From the NCBI GenBank assembly GCA_041690255.1, contig JAWLHU010000022.1:1-64000 (forward strand): a DNA stretch of 64,000 nucleotides. The letters are read 5' to 3'. The position numbers and the translations under genes are program-made. Source of the DNA: JAWLHU01 sp041690255. GTDB taxonomy: Bacteria; Bacillota; Sulfobacillia; Symbiobacteriales; Symbiobacteriaceae. Below, piece by piece: positions 22,800 through 30,903 of the stretch (its first letter is position 1; each line of letters starts with the position of its first letter). The notes below the pieces were generated by a model that saw only the letters and a list, made by a program, of their open reading frames with translations, was not told the DNA's origin and did not search any database.

Positions 22800-24461
22800 G
22801 TGAGGAGCCTGACCACCCGGCGAAAGCTCTGGGCTGCCCTTGGCGTGTTGATCGTACTGATCCTGTTGATGACAGTGGGCACCCAGTTCGTCTTTGCCCG
22901 TTTTGAAGGGCGGCCGCTCTCCCCGGTCCAGGCGCTCCTCTTTGTCATGGAGACACTGACTACCACCGGCTACGGTGAGCAGTTGCCGTTCAAGTCGAAC
23001 GTCACGTCCGTCTGGGCGGTCATTCTCATGGTGACCGGCTTCGTGCAGATCTCGGTCTGGTTGACCAGCATGGCGTCAAGCTGGGTGCAGACCCATCTGC
23101 AGACCCTGCCCCCCCGACAGGCGCCCAACCGGATTGAGAATCACGTGATCATCTGCGGGGCCGGTCCTGTGGGTGTCTTCCTGGCTCGGGAGTTGCACGA
23201 CATCGAGATTCCCTATCTGTTGATCGATGACCGCCGCCGAATCCTGGAGGAGCAGATGCGGGCAGGGTTGGCTGTCATGGAGGGCGATGTGCGCCGGGCG
23301 GAGACGCTCCAGGCGGCCCGGGTGGAGCGGGCATCCGCCGTGATCTCGACACTGTTCGACACCGATGATGCCTCCGTTGCCCTGGTCGTGCGGGCACTTC
23401 GACAGGATCTGCCCTTCTACTGCACGGTGGAGCATGCCGACAACGAGCGCTTCCTGCGGGCAGCCGGGGCGCATCATGTGGTGCTGGCGAAGCGCTCTCT
23501 GGGCGAGCGGCTGGGCTTCCTGGCGACCGCACCGATCGCGGGCATGGTAGACCGGCTCTGGGGCCAGGACGTCGGCCTTAGCGTCTGCACGGTACCGATC
23601 CTGCCCGGTGCTCCCCTTGCGGTGCCGACCCTGCGCGATGCGAAGATCCGGGAGCGGACCGGAGCGAATGTGCTGGGCCTCTGGAGTCACGGCCACTTCA
23701 TTCCGGCAACCGACCCGGATCTGCCCCTGCGGCCCGGCAATGTGCTGATCGCCGCCGGTTCCAGCGAGGAGTTGGAGCGACTGCGGACCCTCTCTGCCGG
23801 GCAGGCCCGTCCGATCGCCTCACCCGGGGAGCCGGTCCTGATCCTCGGCTTCGGCGATGTGGGCCTGGCCGCGGCGGAGCAGTTGCAGCGGGCAGGCATC
23901 CCCTTCCGGGTGCTCAGTCTGAAGGCGCCGGAAGGGATCACATGTGATTGGACGCAGGGCGATGCGACCAGCCAGGACGACCTGCAGAGGGTCGGCATCG
24001 ATCAGGTGGGCCGCTGCATTGTCGCCCTGGATGATGACAGCCGCTCGGTCTTTGCCACCCTCATGGTCCGGCAGCTTAACCCGGCCCTGCGGATCGTCGC
24101 CCGGGCCAACTCGGTGGAGGCGGTGACCCGGCTCTACCTGGCGGGGGCGGACAACGTGCTCTCGGTCTCCGAGGTGGCCGGCACGCAGTTGGCCCGCTTG
24201 ATCCACGCCGCCGGCAAGGGATCGCCCACGCTGGAGGAGGTGGAGAGCCGGGTGGTGCTCGTGCCGCCATCGCTGGTGGGGCAGAGCCTGGTCTCAGGCC
24301 AGGTGGGGCGGCGGACCGGGTGCATTGTCATGGCGGTTCAGCCGGCGACCGGTGCGGTGGAGGTGAACCCGGCACCCACTCGGGTGCTGCGGAAGGGGGA
24401 GAAGCTGGTCCTCTTTGGTACTCTCCAGCAGTTTGAGGCGTTCGACGAGGTCTTCGGGTAG
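22800..24461 (+). CDS. Potassium channel with two RCK (TrkA-N/C) modules
   Basis: A 553-aa membrane protein. The first 100 residues contain an outer helix, a pore helix with the K+ selectivity filter TLTTTGYGEQ (about 52-61) and an inner helix. Two cytosolic RCK units follow: the first starts VIICGAGPVGVFLAREL (Rossmann GxGxxG), the second VLILGFGDVGLAAAEQL, each with a TrkA-C part. RCK domains bind NAD(H), ADP or Ca2+. GTG 22800 leaves the Shine-Dalgarno site very close; CTG 22809 with GGAGGTGAGGAG upstream is an alternative. Probably cotranscribed with the SIR2-macro gene, which makes an NAD-linked functional pair plausible. Confidence 0.88.
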   Translation: MRSLTTRRKLWAALGVLIVLILLMTVGTQFVFARFEGRPLSPVQALLFVMETLTTTGYGEQLPFKSNVTSVWAVILMVTGFVQISVWLTSMASSWVQTHLQTLPPRQAPNRIENHVIICGAGPVGVFLARELHDIEIPYLLIDDRRRILEEQMRAGLAVMEGDVRRAETLQAARVERASAVISTLFDTDDASVALVVRALRQDLPFYCTVEHADNERFLRAAGAHHVVLAKRSLGERLGFLATAPIAGMVDRLWGQDVGLSVCTVPILPGAPLAVPTLRDAKIRERTGANVLGLWSHGHFIPATDPDLPLRPGNVLIAAGSSEELERLRTLSAGQARPIASPGEPVLILGFGDVGLAAAEQLQRAGIPFRVLSLKAPEGITCDWTQGDATSQDDLQRVGIDQVGRCIVALDDDSRSVFATLMVRQLNPALRIVARANSVEAVTRLYLAGADNVLSVSEVAGTQLARLIHAAGKGSPTLEEVESRVVLVPPSLVGQSLVSGQVGRRTGCIVMAVQPATGAVEVNPAPTRVLRKGEKLVLFGTLQQFEAFDEVFG

Positions 24462-24481
24462 GATGTGTAGGTCAATGTGCG

Positions 24482-24697
24482 GGGCCACCGCGCCAATGTC
24501 TCGGATTACCGGGCCAATGTCTCGGAGTACCGGGCCAATGTCTCGGAGTACCGGGCCAATGTCTCGGACCACCGGGCCAATGTCCAAGGGCTATCGTGCC
24601 AATGTCCGAGGGCCATCGCACCAATGTCTCGGGGCCATCGCACCAATGTCCAAGGGTCATCGCGCCAATGTCTCGGACCATCGCGCCAATGTCACAT
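24482..24697. repeat. Ten-copy 21/22-bp tandem repeat array
   Basis: The core RCCAATGTC occurs at 24492, 24513, 24534, 24555, 24576, 24598, 24620, 24642, 24664 and 24685. Spacing is 21,21,21,21,22,22,22,22,21 bp. A typical left unit is GCCAATGTCTCGGAGTACCGG; right units read CCATCGC(R) before the core, so there are two subtypes. The 24462-24790 gap holds this array and, after it, only the ribosome-binding region of the next lipoprotein gene. No terminator hairpin after the K+ channel gene was recognised. The near-helical phasing suggests a set of protein-binding sites; it is not a CRISPR array because there are no unique spacers. Confidence 0.85.
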
Positions 24698-24790
24698 ACG
24701 ATCCCCCTCGGCTGAGTGCCGGGGGGTTCTGCTTCCAGCCCGCGACTTGGATCAGGCCGGCGCCGTCAGAGTGAGAAAGAGGTGTGACGA

Positions 24791-26335
24791 ATGCGACGAC
24801 TCATGACAGTGATCCTGGCTCTCCTGGTCCTGACGGGCTGTGTCAAGACCCCGACCCCGGCCCCCGCCCCCTCGACCGAGGCGACCACTCCGCCTGAGAC
24901 CAAGGCCCCGGCGCCTTCCACCCCGGAGCCTGTCAAACTTGAACCCCTCCCGATCGATGGCGCGCTCCCCGTCCCCTTGCCGGAGGGTATGCGGCCGGTA
25001 GAGCTAGCCTCGGGCCAGGCCATACAAGAGCCCGGCCTCTACTATATGGATGTCGCTACCGGCAGGCTGGAGGGCTGGCCCTTCCCGGCATCCGACACTC
25101 TGGATACGCAGATGGGCTGGGCGGAGACAGCGCCTGACCATCAGTGGGTCATCTTCCAGATGGAGAAGGTGGGCTACCTGGTCCGGCGTACCGACGGAGC
25201 AACCTTCCGCTTTGACGCAGAGCGGTTCTGGGTGATGCCCGGTCCAGGTCGCTTCCTGCTCGCCCCGCGAGCCTGGGGCGAGGGCCAGATTCCGACCTAT
25301 GCCATTCTCGATCACGAGTTGAAGCTGCTCTCCACCTTCAGCCTGCCGGGCGCCCGGGGGCATGAGCGCTTCCTCTTCAGCCCTGACGGCAACCAGCTGG
25401 CCGTAGCTCTTCTCGCCAAAGGCCTTGCCCGCATCGACGTAGCCACGGGGCAAGCCATCCCGGTCACCTCGGCACGAGGCGATGGGGGGCAGCTGTCACA
25501 CCATCCGGATGGGTTCCTTCTTCACACCTACGCCACTGACCAGCCGAGGCGTCTCCAGTGGTTCGACTGGGAGGGCCGCCTGCAGGGCGAGCGGGAGGGA
25601 GACTTGGATCTGGCCTTCTCCCCCGATGGGCGGTTGATCGCCTCGGTCCAGTCCATGGGCGACTATGGCCCGGCGGTTGTGGTGCAGGAGGTGGGTAGTG
25701 AGAAGCCACTCTTCCGGGTGGCGGGCGCCACTGATCCCCGCTGGGTGGCCAACGGTACCGAGTTGATCATCTCGACCCGGATGGGCTGGCAAGTGGTTTC
25801 GACCAGCGGCGAGATGCAACCGGCGCCGCAGGCGGGCGAGCCGGAGTGGCATATCTTCGATTGGTACCTACCCGCGCCGGAGAACCCCGACCTCTTCCTG
25901 ACCGACACACGCGTCGTGGATCGGACTGGCCGTATCGTGCAGGCCACCCAACTGGCGGATGGGATCCCTGCTGATGTGGCCGGCGCCGGCTGGGGGCCCA
26001 CCGCTACTGAGGTGCATATCGTGGCTGCGTTCCGAGGAGGCAAGGGGTGGGAGATTGGGCCTGCCGAGGAGTTCCTGCCCGGGGTGCAGCGACCACCCTT
26101 CCCGGAGGAGTACCCGCTTCAGGTTCAGGACCCTCAGGGGCAGTGCCTCAACCTTCGGGAGGAGGCCTCCAAGGGCGCTCGGATCATCCGCTGCCTGCCC
26201 ACCGGTACCCGCCTGGCCATGACGTCCAGTGAGATCGCCTTCGCCGATGAGCTGGCCTGGCTCACCGTCGAGACTCCGGCGGGCGAAACTGGCTGGGTGG
26301 CGATCAGCACAGGTAGCATTGCCCACGCAGACTAA
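24791..26335 (+). CDS. Beta-propeller-like lipoprotein with SH3-type C-terminus (copy 1)
   Basis: A 514-aa exported lipoprotein: MRRLMTVILALLVLTGC lipobox, a Pro/Thr-rich linker (18-45), a large middle region with WD40/TolB-like strands (FLFSPDGNQLAVALL, DLAFSPDGRLIASVQS) and a C-terminal segment CLNLREEASKGARIIRCLPTG that looks like a bacterial SH3 (SH3b) domain. Start at 24791 precedes the lipobox; AAAGAGGTG lies upstream. It is paralogous over its full length to the next gene, 19 bases downstream. Likely a cell-surface binding protein; ligand unknown. Confidence 0.82.
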   Translation: MRRLMTVILALLVLTGCVKTPTPAPAPSTEATTPPETKAPAPSTPEPVKLEPLPIDGALPVPLPEGMRPVELASGQAIQEPGLYYMDVATGRLEGWPFPASDTLDTQMGWAETAPDHQWVIFQMEKVGYLVRRTDGATFRFDAERFWVMPGPGRFLLAPRAWGEGQIPTYAILDHELKLLSTFSLPGARGHERFLFSPDGNQLAVALLAKGLARIDVATGQAIPVTSARGDGGQLSHHPDGFLLHTYATDQPRRLQWFDWEGRLQGEREGDLDLAFSPDGRLIASVQSMGDYGPAVVVQEVGSEKPLFRVAGATDPRWVANGTELIISTRMGWQVVSTSGEMQPAPQAGEPEWHIFDWYLPAPENPDLFLTDTRVVDRTGRIVQATQLADGIPADVAGAGWGPTATEVHIVAAFRGGKGWEIGPAEEFLPGVQRPPFPEEYPLQVQDPQGQCLNLREEASKGARIIRCLPTGTRLAMTSSEIAFADELAWLTVETPAGETGWVAISTGSIAHAD

Positions 26336-26354
26336 TGGCAAGGAGGATGGAGGC

Positions 26355-27875
26355 ATGCGACGACTCCTGACAACAGCCCTGGCCATGATGATCCTCGCGG
26401 GCTGTGCCAAGGTGCCGGCCCCCGCCCCCTCGACCGAGGCGACCGCTCCGCCTGAGACCAAGACCCCGACACCCGCCAAGCCGGAGCCGTCGTGGTCAAT
26501 CGAGGCCAACCTCCCCATCCCCGTCCCCTTGCCGGATGGCATACAGCGGGTTGAGCTGCCCGCCGGCCAGGCGATCGAGCAGCCCGGCCTCTACTATATG
26601 GATGTTGCCACAGGCAAGCTCGAAGGCTGGCTGCCGCCAACGCCCGACCCCCGGCGCCCCATGGCCAGGATGGACACCACCCCCGACCACCGGTGGCTCA
26701 CCTACAGCCAGCAGGACCACGCCTACTTGATCCGCCGCGCCGATGGCCAGGCCTTTCGCTACAACCCAGGGGAGGTTTGGGTTGTTCCGGGGCCCGGTCT
26801 ACTCCTGGTCGGTCCGACCCATGGCCAGCCGCGCTCATACGCCATCGTGAATGATGAGATGAAGCTGCTCTCCACCTTCAGCCTGCCCACCGCTCCCCGC
26901 GGGACCTCCCAGTTCCTCTTCAGCCCCGACGGTACGCGCCTGGCCGCTGCCCTGGAGGGCGGCCTTTCAATCGTAGATGTCGCTACGGGAGAGGCAACAA
27001 CCCTCGCCCCACTCCAGGGCGACTGGCCCGTTCCCACCAACCTGCCCCAACTGGGCGAGTTCGTCGTCCGGGCCGGCACGCAGATCAAGCGCTTCGACTG
27101 GGAGGGAAAGCCCACCGGGGAGATGGAGTTGGAGACCTGGCACGTCCAGATCTCTCCCGACGGGAGGTTGCTCTCCTACGCCCAGTCCATGGGCCGCTAT
27201 GGCCAGGCAATCGTGGTCCAGGAGTGGGGGAGCGAGACGCCGCTCTTCCGGATCGCCGGGGCCCTCGGCTCCACCTGGACCGCCGACAGCAGCGCCCTGA
27301 TCACCGACACCCGCCTGGGCTGGCAGATGGTCTCCACCACTGGCAACATGCGAACGCCGCCGGAAGCAGGAGACGCGCACTGGCATGCGTTCCAGTGGTA
27401 CAGACCATCGCCGGACAACCCTGACCTCTTCCTGACCGCTACCCGGGTCATCAACCGGGCGGGGCAGACCGTGCAGGCCACAGCCATTAAGGACCCGACC
27501 CAGGCACTTGTCGCGACCGCTGGCTGGGGACCGACGGCAGCGGAGGTGCATATCGTGGTCACCTCACCCATCGGCAAGGATTGGGATCAGGACCTCTCGG
27601 CCAACTTCCTGCCCGCGGTGCAGCGGCCGCCCTTCGAGGAGACCTACCCGCTCCAGGTCCGGGACCCCAAGGGGGAATGCCTCAACCTGCGGGAGGAGCC
27701 CTCCACCAGCGGACCGGTTATCCGCTGCCTGCCCACCCGCACCCGCTTCTCGGCCACCATGGCCCAGAACGAGATCGCCGGGGCCGATGACGCTACCTGG
27801 ATCGTCGTGCAGACAGAGCAGGGCGAGACCGGCTGGGTCGCCATTACCACTGGGAGCATTAGCTACGCCGACTAA
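26355..27875 (+). CDS. Beta-propeller-like lipoprotein with SH3-type C-terminus (copy 2)
   Basis: A 506-aa paralogue of the preceding protein with the same order: lipobox MMILAGC, TAPPETKTP linker, the shared GQAIEQPGLYYMDVATGKLEGW block, propeller-like strands (FLFSPDGTRLAAAL) and SH3b-like ending (CLNLREEPSTSGPVIRCLPT). ATG 26355 follows AGGAGGATGGAGG. The frame is also open upstream through the end of copy 1, but the signal peptide fixes the start. Probably the product of a tandem duplication followed by divergence. Ends at a bidirectional terminator. Confidence 0.82.
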   Translation: MRRLLTTALAMMILAGCAKVPAPAPSTEATAPPETKTPTPAKPEPSWSIEANLPIPVPLPDGIQRVELPAGQAIEQPGLYYMDVATGKLEGWLPPTPDPRRPMARMDTTPDHRWLTYSQQDHAYLIRRADGQAFRYNPGEVWVVPGPGLLLVGPTHGQPRSYAIVNDEMKLLSTFSLPTAPRGTSQFLFSPDGTRLAAALEGGLSIVDVATGEATTLAPLQGDWPVPTNLPQLGEFVVRAGTQIKRFDWEGKPTGEMELETWHVQISPDGRLLSYAQSMGRYGQAIVVQEWGSETPLFRIAGALGSTWTADSSALITDTRLGWQMVSTTGNMRTPPEAGDAHWHAFQWYRPSPDNPDLFLTATRVINRAGQTVQATAIKDPTQALVATAGWGPTAAEVHIVVTSPIGKDWDQDLSANFLPAVQRPPFEETYPLQVRDPKGECLNLREEPSTSGPVIRCLPTRTRFSATMAQNEIAGADDATWIVVQTEQGETGWVAITTGSISYAD

Positions 27876-27876
27876 A

Positions 27877-27910
27877 AGGAGCGCCCCCCATCAACAAGGG
27901 GGCGCTCCTT
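27877..27910. terminator. Bidirectional terminator
   Basis: AAGGAGCGCCCCC / GGGGGCGCTCCTT (27877-27889, 27898-27910) between the lipoprotein and SDR genes, which converge. Confidence 0.85.
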
Positions 27911-27921
27911 CGCTGCAACGG

Positions 27922-28755
27922 CTACCAGGCCTTGCCGTCGCGGCCATCGATATAGATCGGATTCTCCGGCGGCTTCCCTTCGCACCAGTACTTGTCGAAG
28001 TCTGTCACGCCGGCCTCCCGCAGGATCTCCTCATCCAGCAGCATCCGACCGGTGCAGGCCGAGGGCTCCTGCGACAGGATCGCCATGGTCGCATCCGTCA
28101 AGATCTCCGGGGTCCGCCACTGCTCCCGCTCGCCCAGGTGGTTGTTGATCACCGCCGCCGTCTCGATCGGTGTGACCGGCCAGAGCGAATTCGAGGCGAT
28201 GTTATCCTCCCGGTGCTCTTCGGCAATCCCGACTGCCAGGCGGGCCATGCCCATCTTCGAGATCATGTAGGCCACCATGCCCGGGTTGGGTTGGAGGGTC
28301 ATGGGTGGCGCCATGGTAATGATATGGCCCCAGCGCTGCTTTTGCATGTGCGGCAGGGCATAGTAGGAGCAGAGGTAGGCGGCGCGCACGTTGATCTGCA
28401 TAAGCAGGTCGAACCGCTTGCCCGGCGTCTCCAGAACAGGCTTCCACCAGAGGGCGCCGGCGTTGTTGATCAGGATATCGATGCGCCCAAACTCCGACAC
28501 GGTTCGCTCCACCATGGCCGCGATCTCATCCTCATTGCGCACATCGACCTTGAGCGGCAGAGCCCGCCGGCCAAGGGCCCGCACCTCATCCGCCGTTTCA
28601 TGGATCGAGCCAGGCAGCTGTTCGGTCGAGGTCTCGCTCTTCGCGGCGACGACAACATCCGCCCCTTCCTGCGCCAACCGGAGCGCCAGCGCTTTGCCAA
28701 TCCCACGACTCGCCCCCGTAATGATCGCCACCCGGCCCCCCAAAACCTTCGCCAT
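27922..28755 (-). CDS. Short-chain dehydrogenase/reductase, HSDL2-like
   Basis: A 277-aa Rossmann-fold oxidoreductase. The NAD(P) loop is TGASRGIGKALA, followed by NNAGALWWKPVLETP and the catalytic YMISK (Tyr-x3-Lys). The sequence order and the motif MAPPMTLQPNP match the HSDL2-like clade of SDRs, in which this segment normally reads SPP; here the catalytic Ser position appears to be Ala. Start 28755 is preceded by GGAGGTG at eight bases; an ATG at 28776 is possible. Substrate unknown, possibly a hydroxy fatty acid or steroid-like compound. Confidence 0.88.
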   Translation of the reverse strand: MAKVLGGRVAIITGASRGIGKALALRLAQEGADVVVAAKSETSTEQLPGSIHETADEVRALGRRALPLKVDVRNEDEIAAMVERTVSEFGRIDILINNAGALWWKPVLETPGKRFDLLMQINVRAAYLCSYYALPHMQKQRWGHIITMAPPMTLQPNPGMVAYMISKMGMARLAVGIAEEHREDNIASNSLWPVTPIETAAVINNHLGEREQWRTPEILTDATMAILSQEPSACTGRMLLDEEILREAGVTDFDKYWCEGKPPENPIYIDGRDGKAW

Positions 28756-28929
28756 TCCCTTTGCACCTCCATACATAGATAGATGCTCCCACTTATTACA
28801 TTAGCCCGTTGGAGGCCACGCTCCTGCTCATGCCCTATATGCGGATCAGGTACGAATGGTATACACTGAAAGAGACTGCCTATCGGCACCATTGCCGGGG
28901 GATATCCGAAAGGAGCCGTGAGACTCTCC

Positions 28930-29964
28930 ATGCTCAAGAACGACCGCATTCTCCGTGCGGCCCGCCGTCAGCCGGTGGACCGGGTTCCCGTCTGGTTTAT
29001 GCGCCAGGCCGGCCGCTACCAGCCTGAGTACCGCGCCATTCGGGAGAAGTACACGCTCATGCAGATCTGTGAGCATCCGGAGGTCTGCGCGGAGGTCACG
29101 ATCCTCCCGGTCAAGCAGTTGGATGTGGATGCCGCCATTCTCTTCTCCGACATCATGACCCCGCTGCGGGGCATGGGGCTCGGGGTCGATATCGTCGAGA
29201 ACGTCGGCCCGGTTTTCGATCAGCCGATCAACACCATGAAGCAGGTTCAGGCGATCCCTACCTTCCACGCCGATGAAGCCGTACCCTATGTGATCGATAC
29301 GATCAAGATTCTTCATCGTGAGTTGGATGTCCCCCTGATCGGGTTTACCGGCGCTCCCTTCACCCTGGCCTCCTATATGGTCGAGGGCCGGCCCACCAAG
29401 GACTACCGCAAGGTGAAGACCCTCATGTACTCCCAGCCCGAGGTCTGGCACGCACTCATGGAGAAGCTCTCCGACATGGTCGCCACCTACCTGGTCGATC
29501 AGGTCAACGCCGGATGCCAGCTTGTGCAGGTCTTTGACTCCTGGGTCGGCAACCTGACCCGCCTGGACTATGAGACCTATGTGCGTCCGCACATGTTCAA
29601 GATCAGCGAGGCGGTTCGCAAGACGAACGCCCCCATGATCTATTTCGGTGTCAACACGGGCCATCTGCTGGAGTCCATGTCCCAGATCAAGCCTGACGTG
29701 ATGGGCGTCGACTGGCACGAGGAGATCGACAAGGCCTGGGAGCGTATTGGGCCCGACTTCGCTGTCCAGGGCAACCTCGACCCGGTGGCCGTCTTTGCCC
29801 CGAACGAGATCCTCGATGCCAAGGTGAAGGATGTCCTCCGCCGCACCGAGGGCCGCCCGGGCCATATCTTTAACCTGGGCCACGGGATTATGCCGTCCAT
29901 GTCGATCGATGCGCTCAAGCGTGTCGCGGAGATCGTTCACAGCTACGACCATAAGGAGGGATAG
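28930..29964 (+). CDS. hemE: Uroporphyrinogen decarboxylase
   Basis: A 344-aa enzyme that decarboxylates uroporphyrinogen III to coproporphyrinogen III. The signatures FMRQAGRYQPEYR near the N-terminus, the catalytic region FSDIMTPLRGMGLG and GFTGAPFTLASYMVEG are all present. Homology starts at MLKNDRILRAARRQPVDR, so ATG 28930 is preferred; GTG 28918 is nearer to AAAGGAG (28909-28915) but too close to it. First gene of hemE-hemH-hemY, the order found in Bacillus; six bases separate it from hemH. Confidence 0.95.
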   Translation: MLKNDRILRAARRQPVDRVPVWFMRQAGRYQPEYRAIREKYTLMQICEHPEVCAEVTILPVKQLDVDAAILFSDIMTPLRGMGLGVDIVENVGPVFDQPINTMKQVQAIPTFHADEAVPYVIDTIKILHRELDVPLIGFTGAPFTLASYMVEGRPTKDYRKVKTLMYSQPEVWHALMEKLSDMVATYLVDQVNAGCQLVQVFDSWVGNLTRLDYETYVRPHMFKISEAVRKTNAPMIYFGVNTGHLLESMSQIKPDVMGVDWHEEIDKAWERIGPDFAVQGNLDPVAVFAPNEILDAKVKDVLRRTEGRPGHIFNLGHGIMPSMSIDALKRVAEIVHSYDHKEG

Positions 29965-29970
29965 CCCCGC

Positions 29971-30900
29971 ATGACCAAGCCCGTGGTTGGTGTTCTCGTC
30001 ATGGCGTATGGTACGCCGAATCAGAAGGATGAGATCCTGCCGTACTATACTCACATCCGCCGTGGGCGTGCCCCGACGCCGGAGTTGCTCCAGGAGCTGA
30101 CCGACCGGTACGAGGCAATCGGCGGTCTATCCAGCCTGAACCATATCACGCAGGACCAGGCGGAGGGCGTTCATAAGGCCCTTCTTCAGATGTACCCCGA
30201 GATCGACTGGAAGCTCTACGTGGCCAACAAGCACTGGGCTCCCTGGATCCCGGATGTGGTCAAGCAGATGGCCGCCGATGGGATCAAGCAGTCTGTGGGC
30301 ATCGTCCTGGCACCCCAGGGCTCCAAGATGTCCTCGGGCTCCTACTTCGATCAGGTGAACGCCACGCTGGCCGAGCTGCCGGAGCCGTTCACCATGGCCC
30401 AGGTCTTCTCATGGCACCTGGAGCCGGACTTCATTGCGGCCGAGGTCGAGCAGATGCGGGCCGCGCTGGCGAAGTTCTCGGCCGAGGAGCAGCCCTTCGT
30501 CCTCTTCACCTGCCACTCCCTGCCGGAGCGGATCTTGACCTGGAACGATCCCTACCCGACCCACCTGAGCGAGATTGGCGATGCGATCGCCATGGAGGTC
30601 GGGCTGGTCACCTATGGCTTTGCCTACCAGTCTGCCGGTCGGACTGCCGAGCCCTGGCTCGGGCCGGATGTCCGCGACAAGGTGGCAGAGCTTGCAAGGC
30701 GGGGTGTGAAGGCGGTCATTGTCTCGTCGGTCGGCTTTATCTCCGATCACCTCGAGGTCCTTTACGATCTGGATATCGAAATGCAGCAAGTCGCCGATGA
30801 ACTGGGTATCCACTTCGAGCGGACCGGTATGCTTAACGATCACCCGCTGCTCTCGCGGGCGCTCGCGAAGGTGGTGTACCGGGCTGCCAAGGGGGAGTAA
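29971..30900 (+). CDS. hemH: Ferrochelatase (coproporphyrin ferrochelatase, CpfC)
   Basis: A 309-aa soluble enzyme that inserts Fe2+ into the porphyrin. Active-site His is in FTCHSLPERIL and the conserved Glu in SDHLEVLYDLDIE; the N-terminal VLVMAYGTPNQKDEILPYYTHIRRGR is typical. In Gram-positive bacteria with this gene order the substrate is coproporphyrin III. Lies between hemE and hemY with six and three intervening bases. Confidence 0.94.
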   Translation: MTKPVVGVLVMAYGTPNQKDEILPYYTHIRRGRAPTPELLQELTDRYEAIGGLSSLNHITQDQAEGVHKALLQMYPEIDWKLYVANKHWAPWIPDVVKQMAADGIKQSVGIVLAPQGSKMSSGSYFDQVNATLAELPEPFTMAQVFSWHLEPDFIAAEVEQMRAALAKFSAEEQPFVLFTCHSLPERILTWNDPYPTHLSEIGDAIAMEVGLVTYGFAYQSAGRTAEPWLGPDVRDKVAELARRGVKAVIVSSVGFISDHLEVLYDLDIEMQQVADELGIHFERTGMLNDHPLLSRALAKVVYRAAKGE

Positions 30901-30903
30901 CGC

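Noticed and set aside
24482..24697. Repeat array as a CRISPR locus
   Set aside because: Unit length is 21-22 bp with no unique spacers of constant length and no cas genes; it is a simple tandem array.
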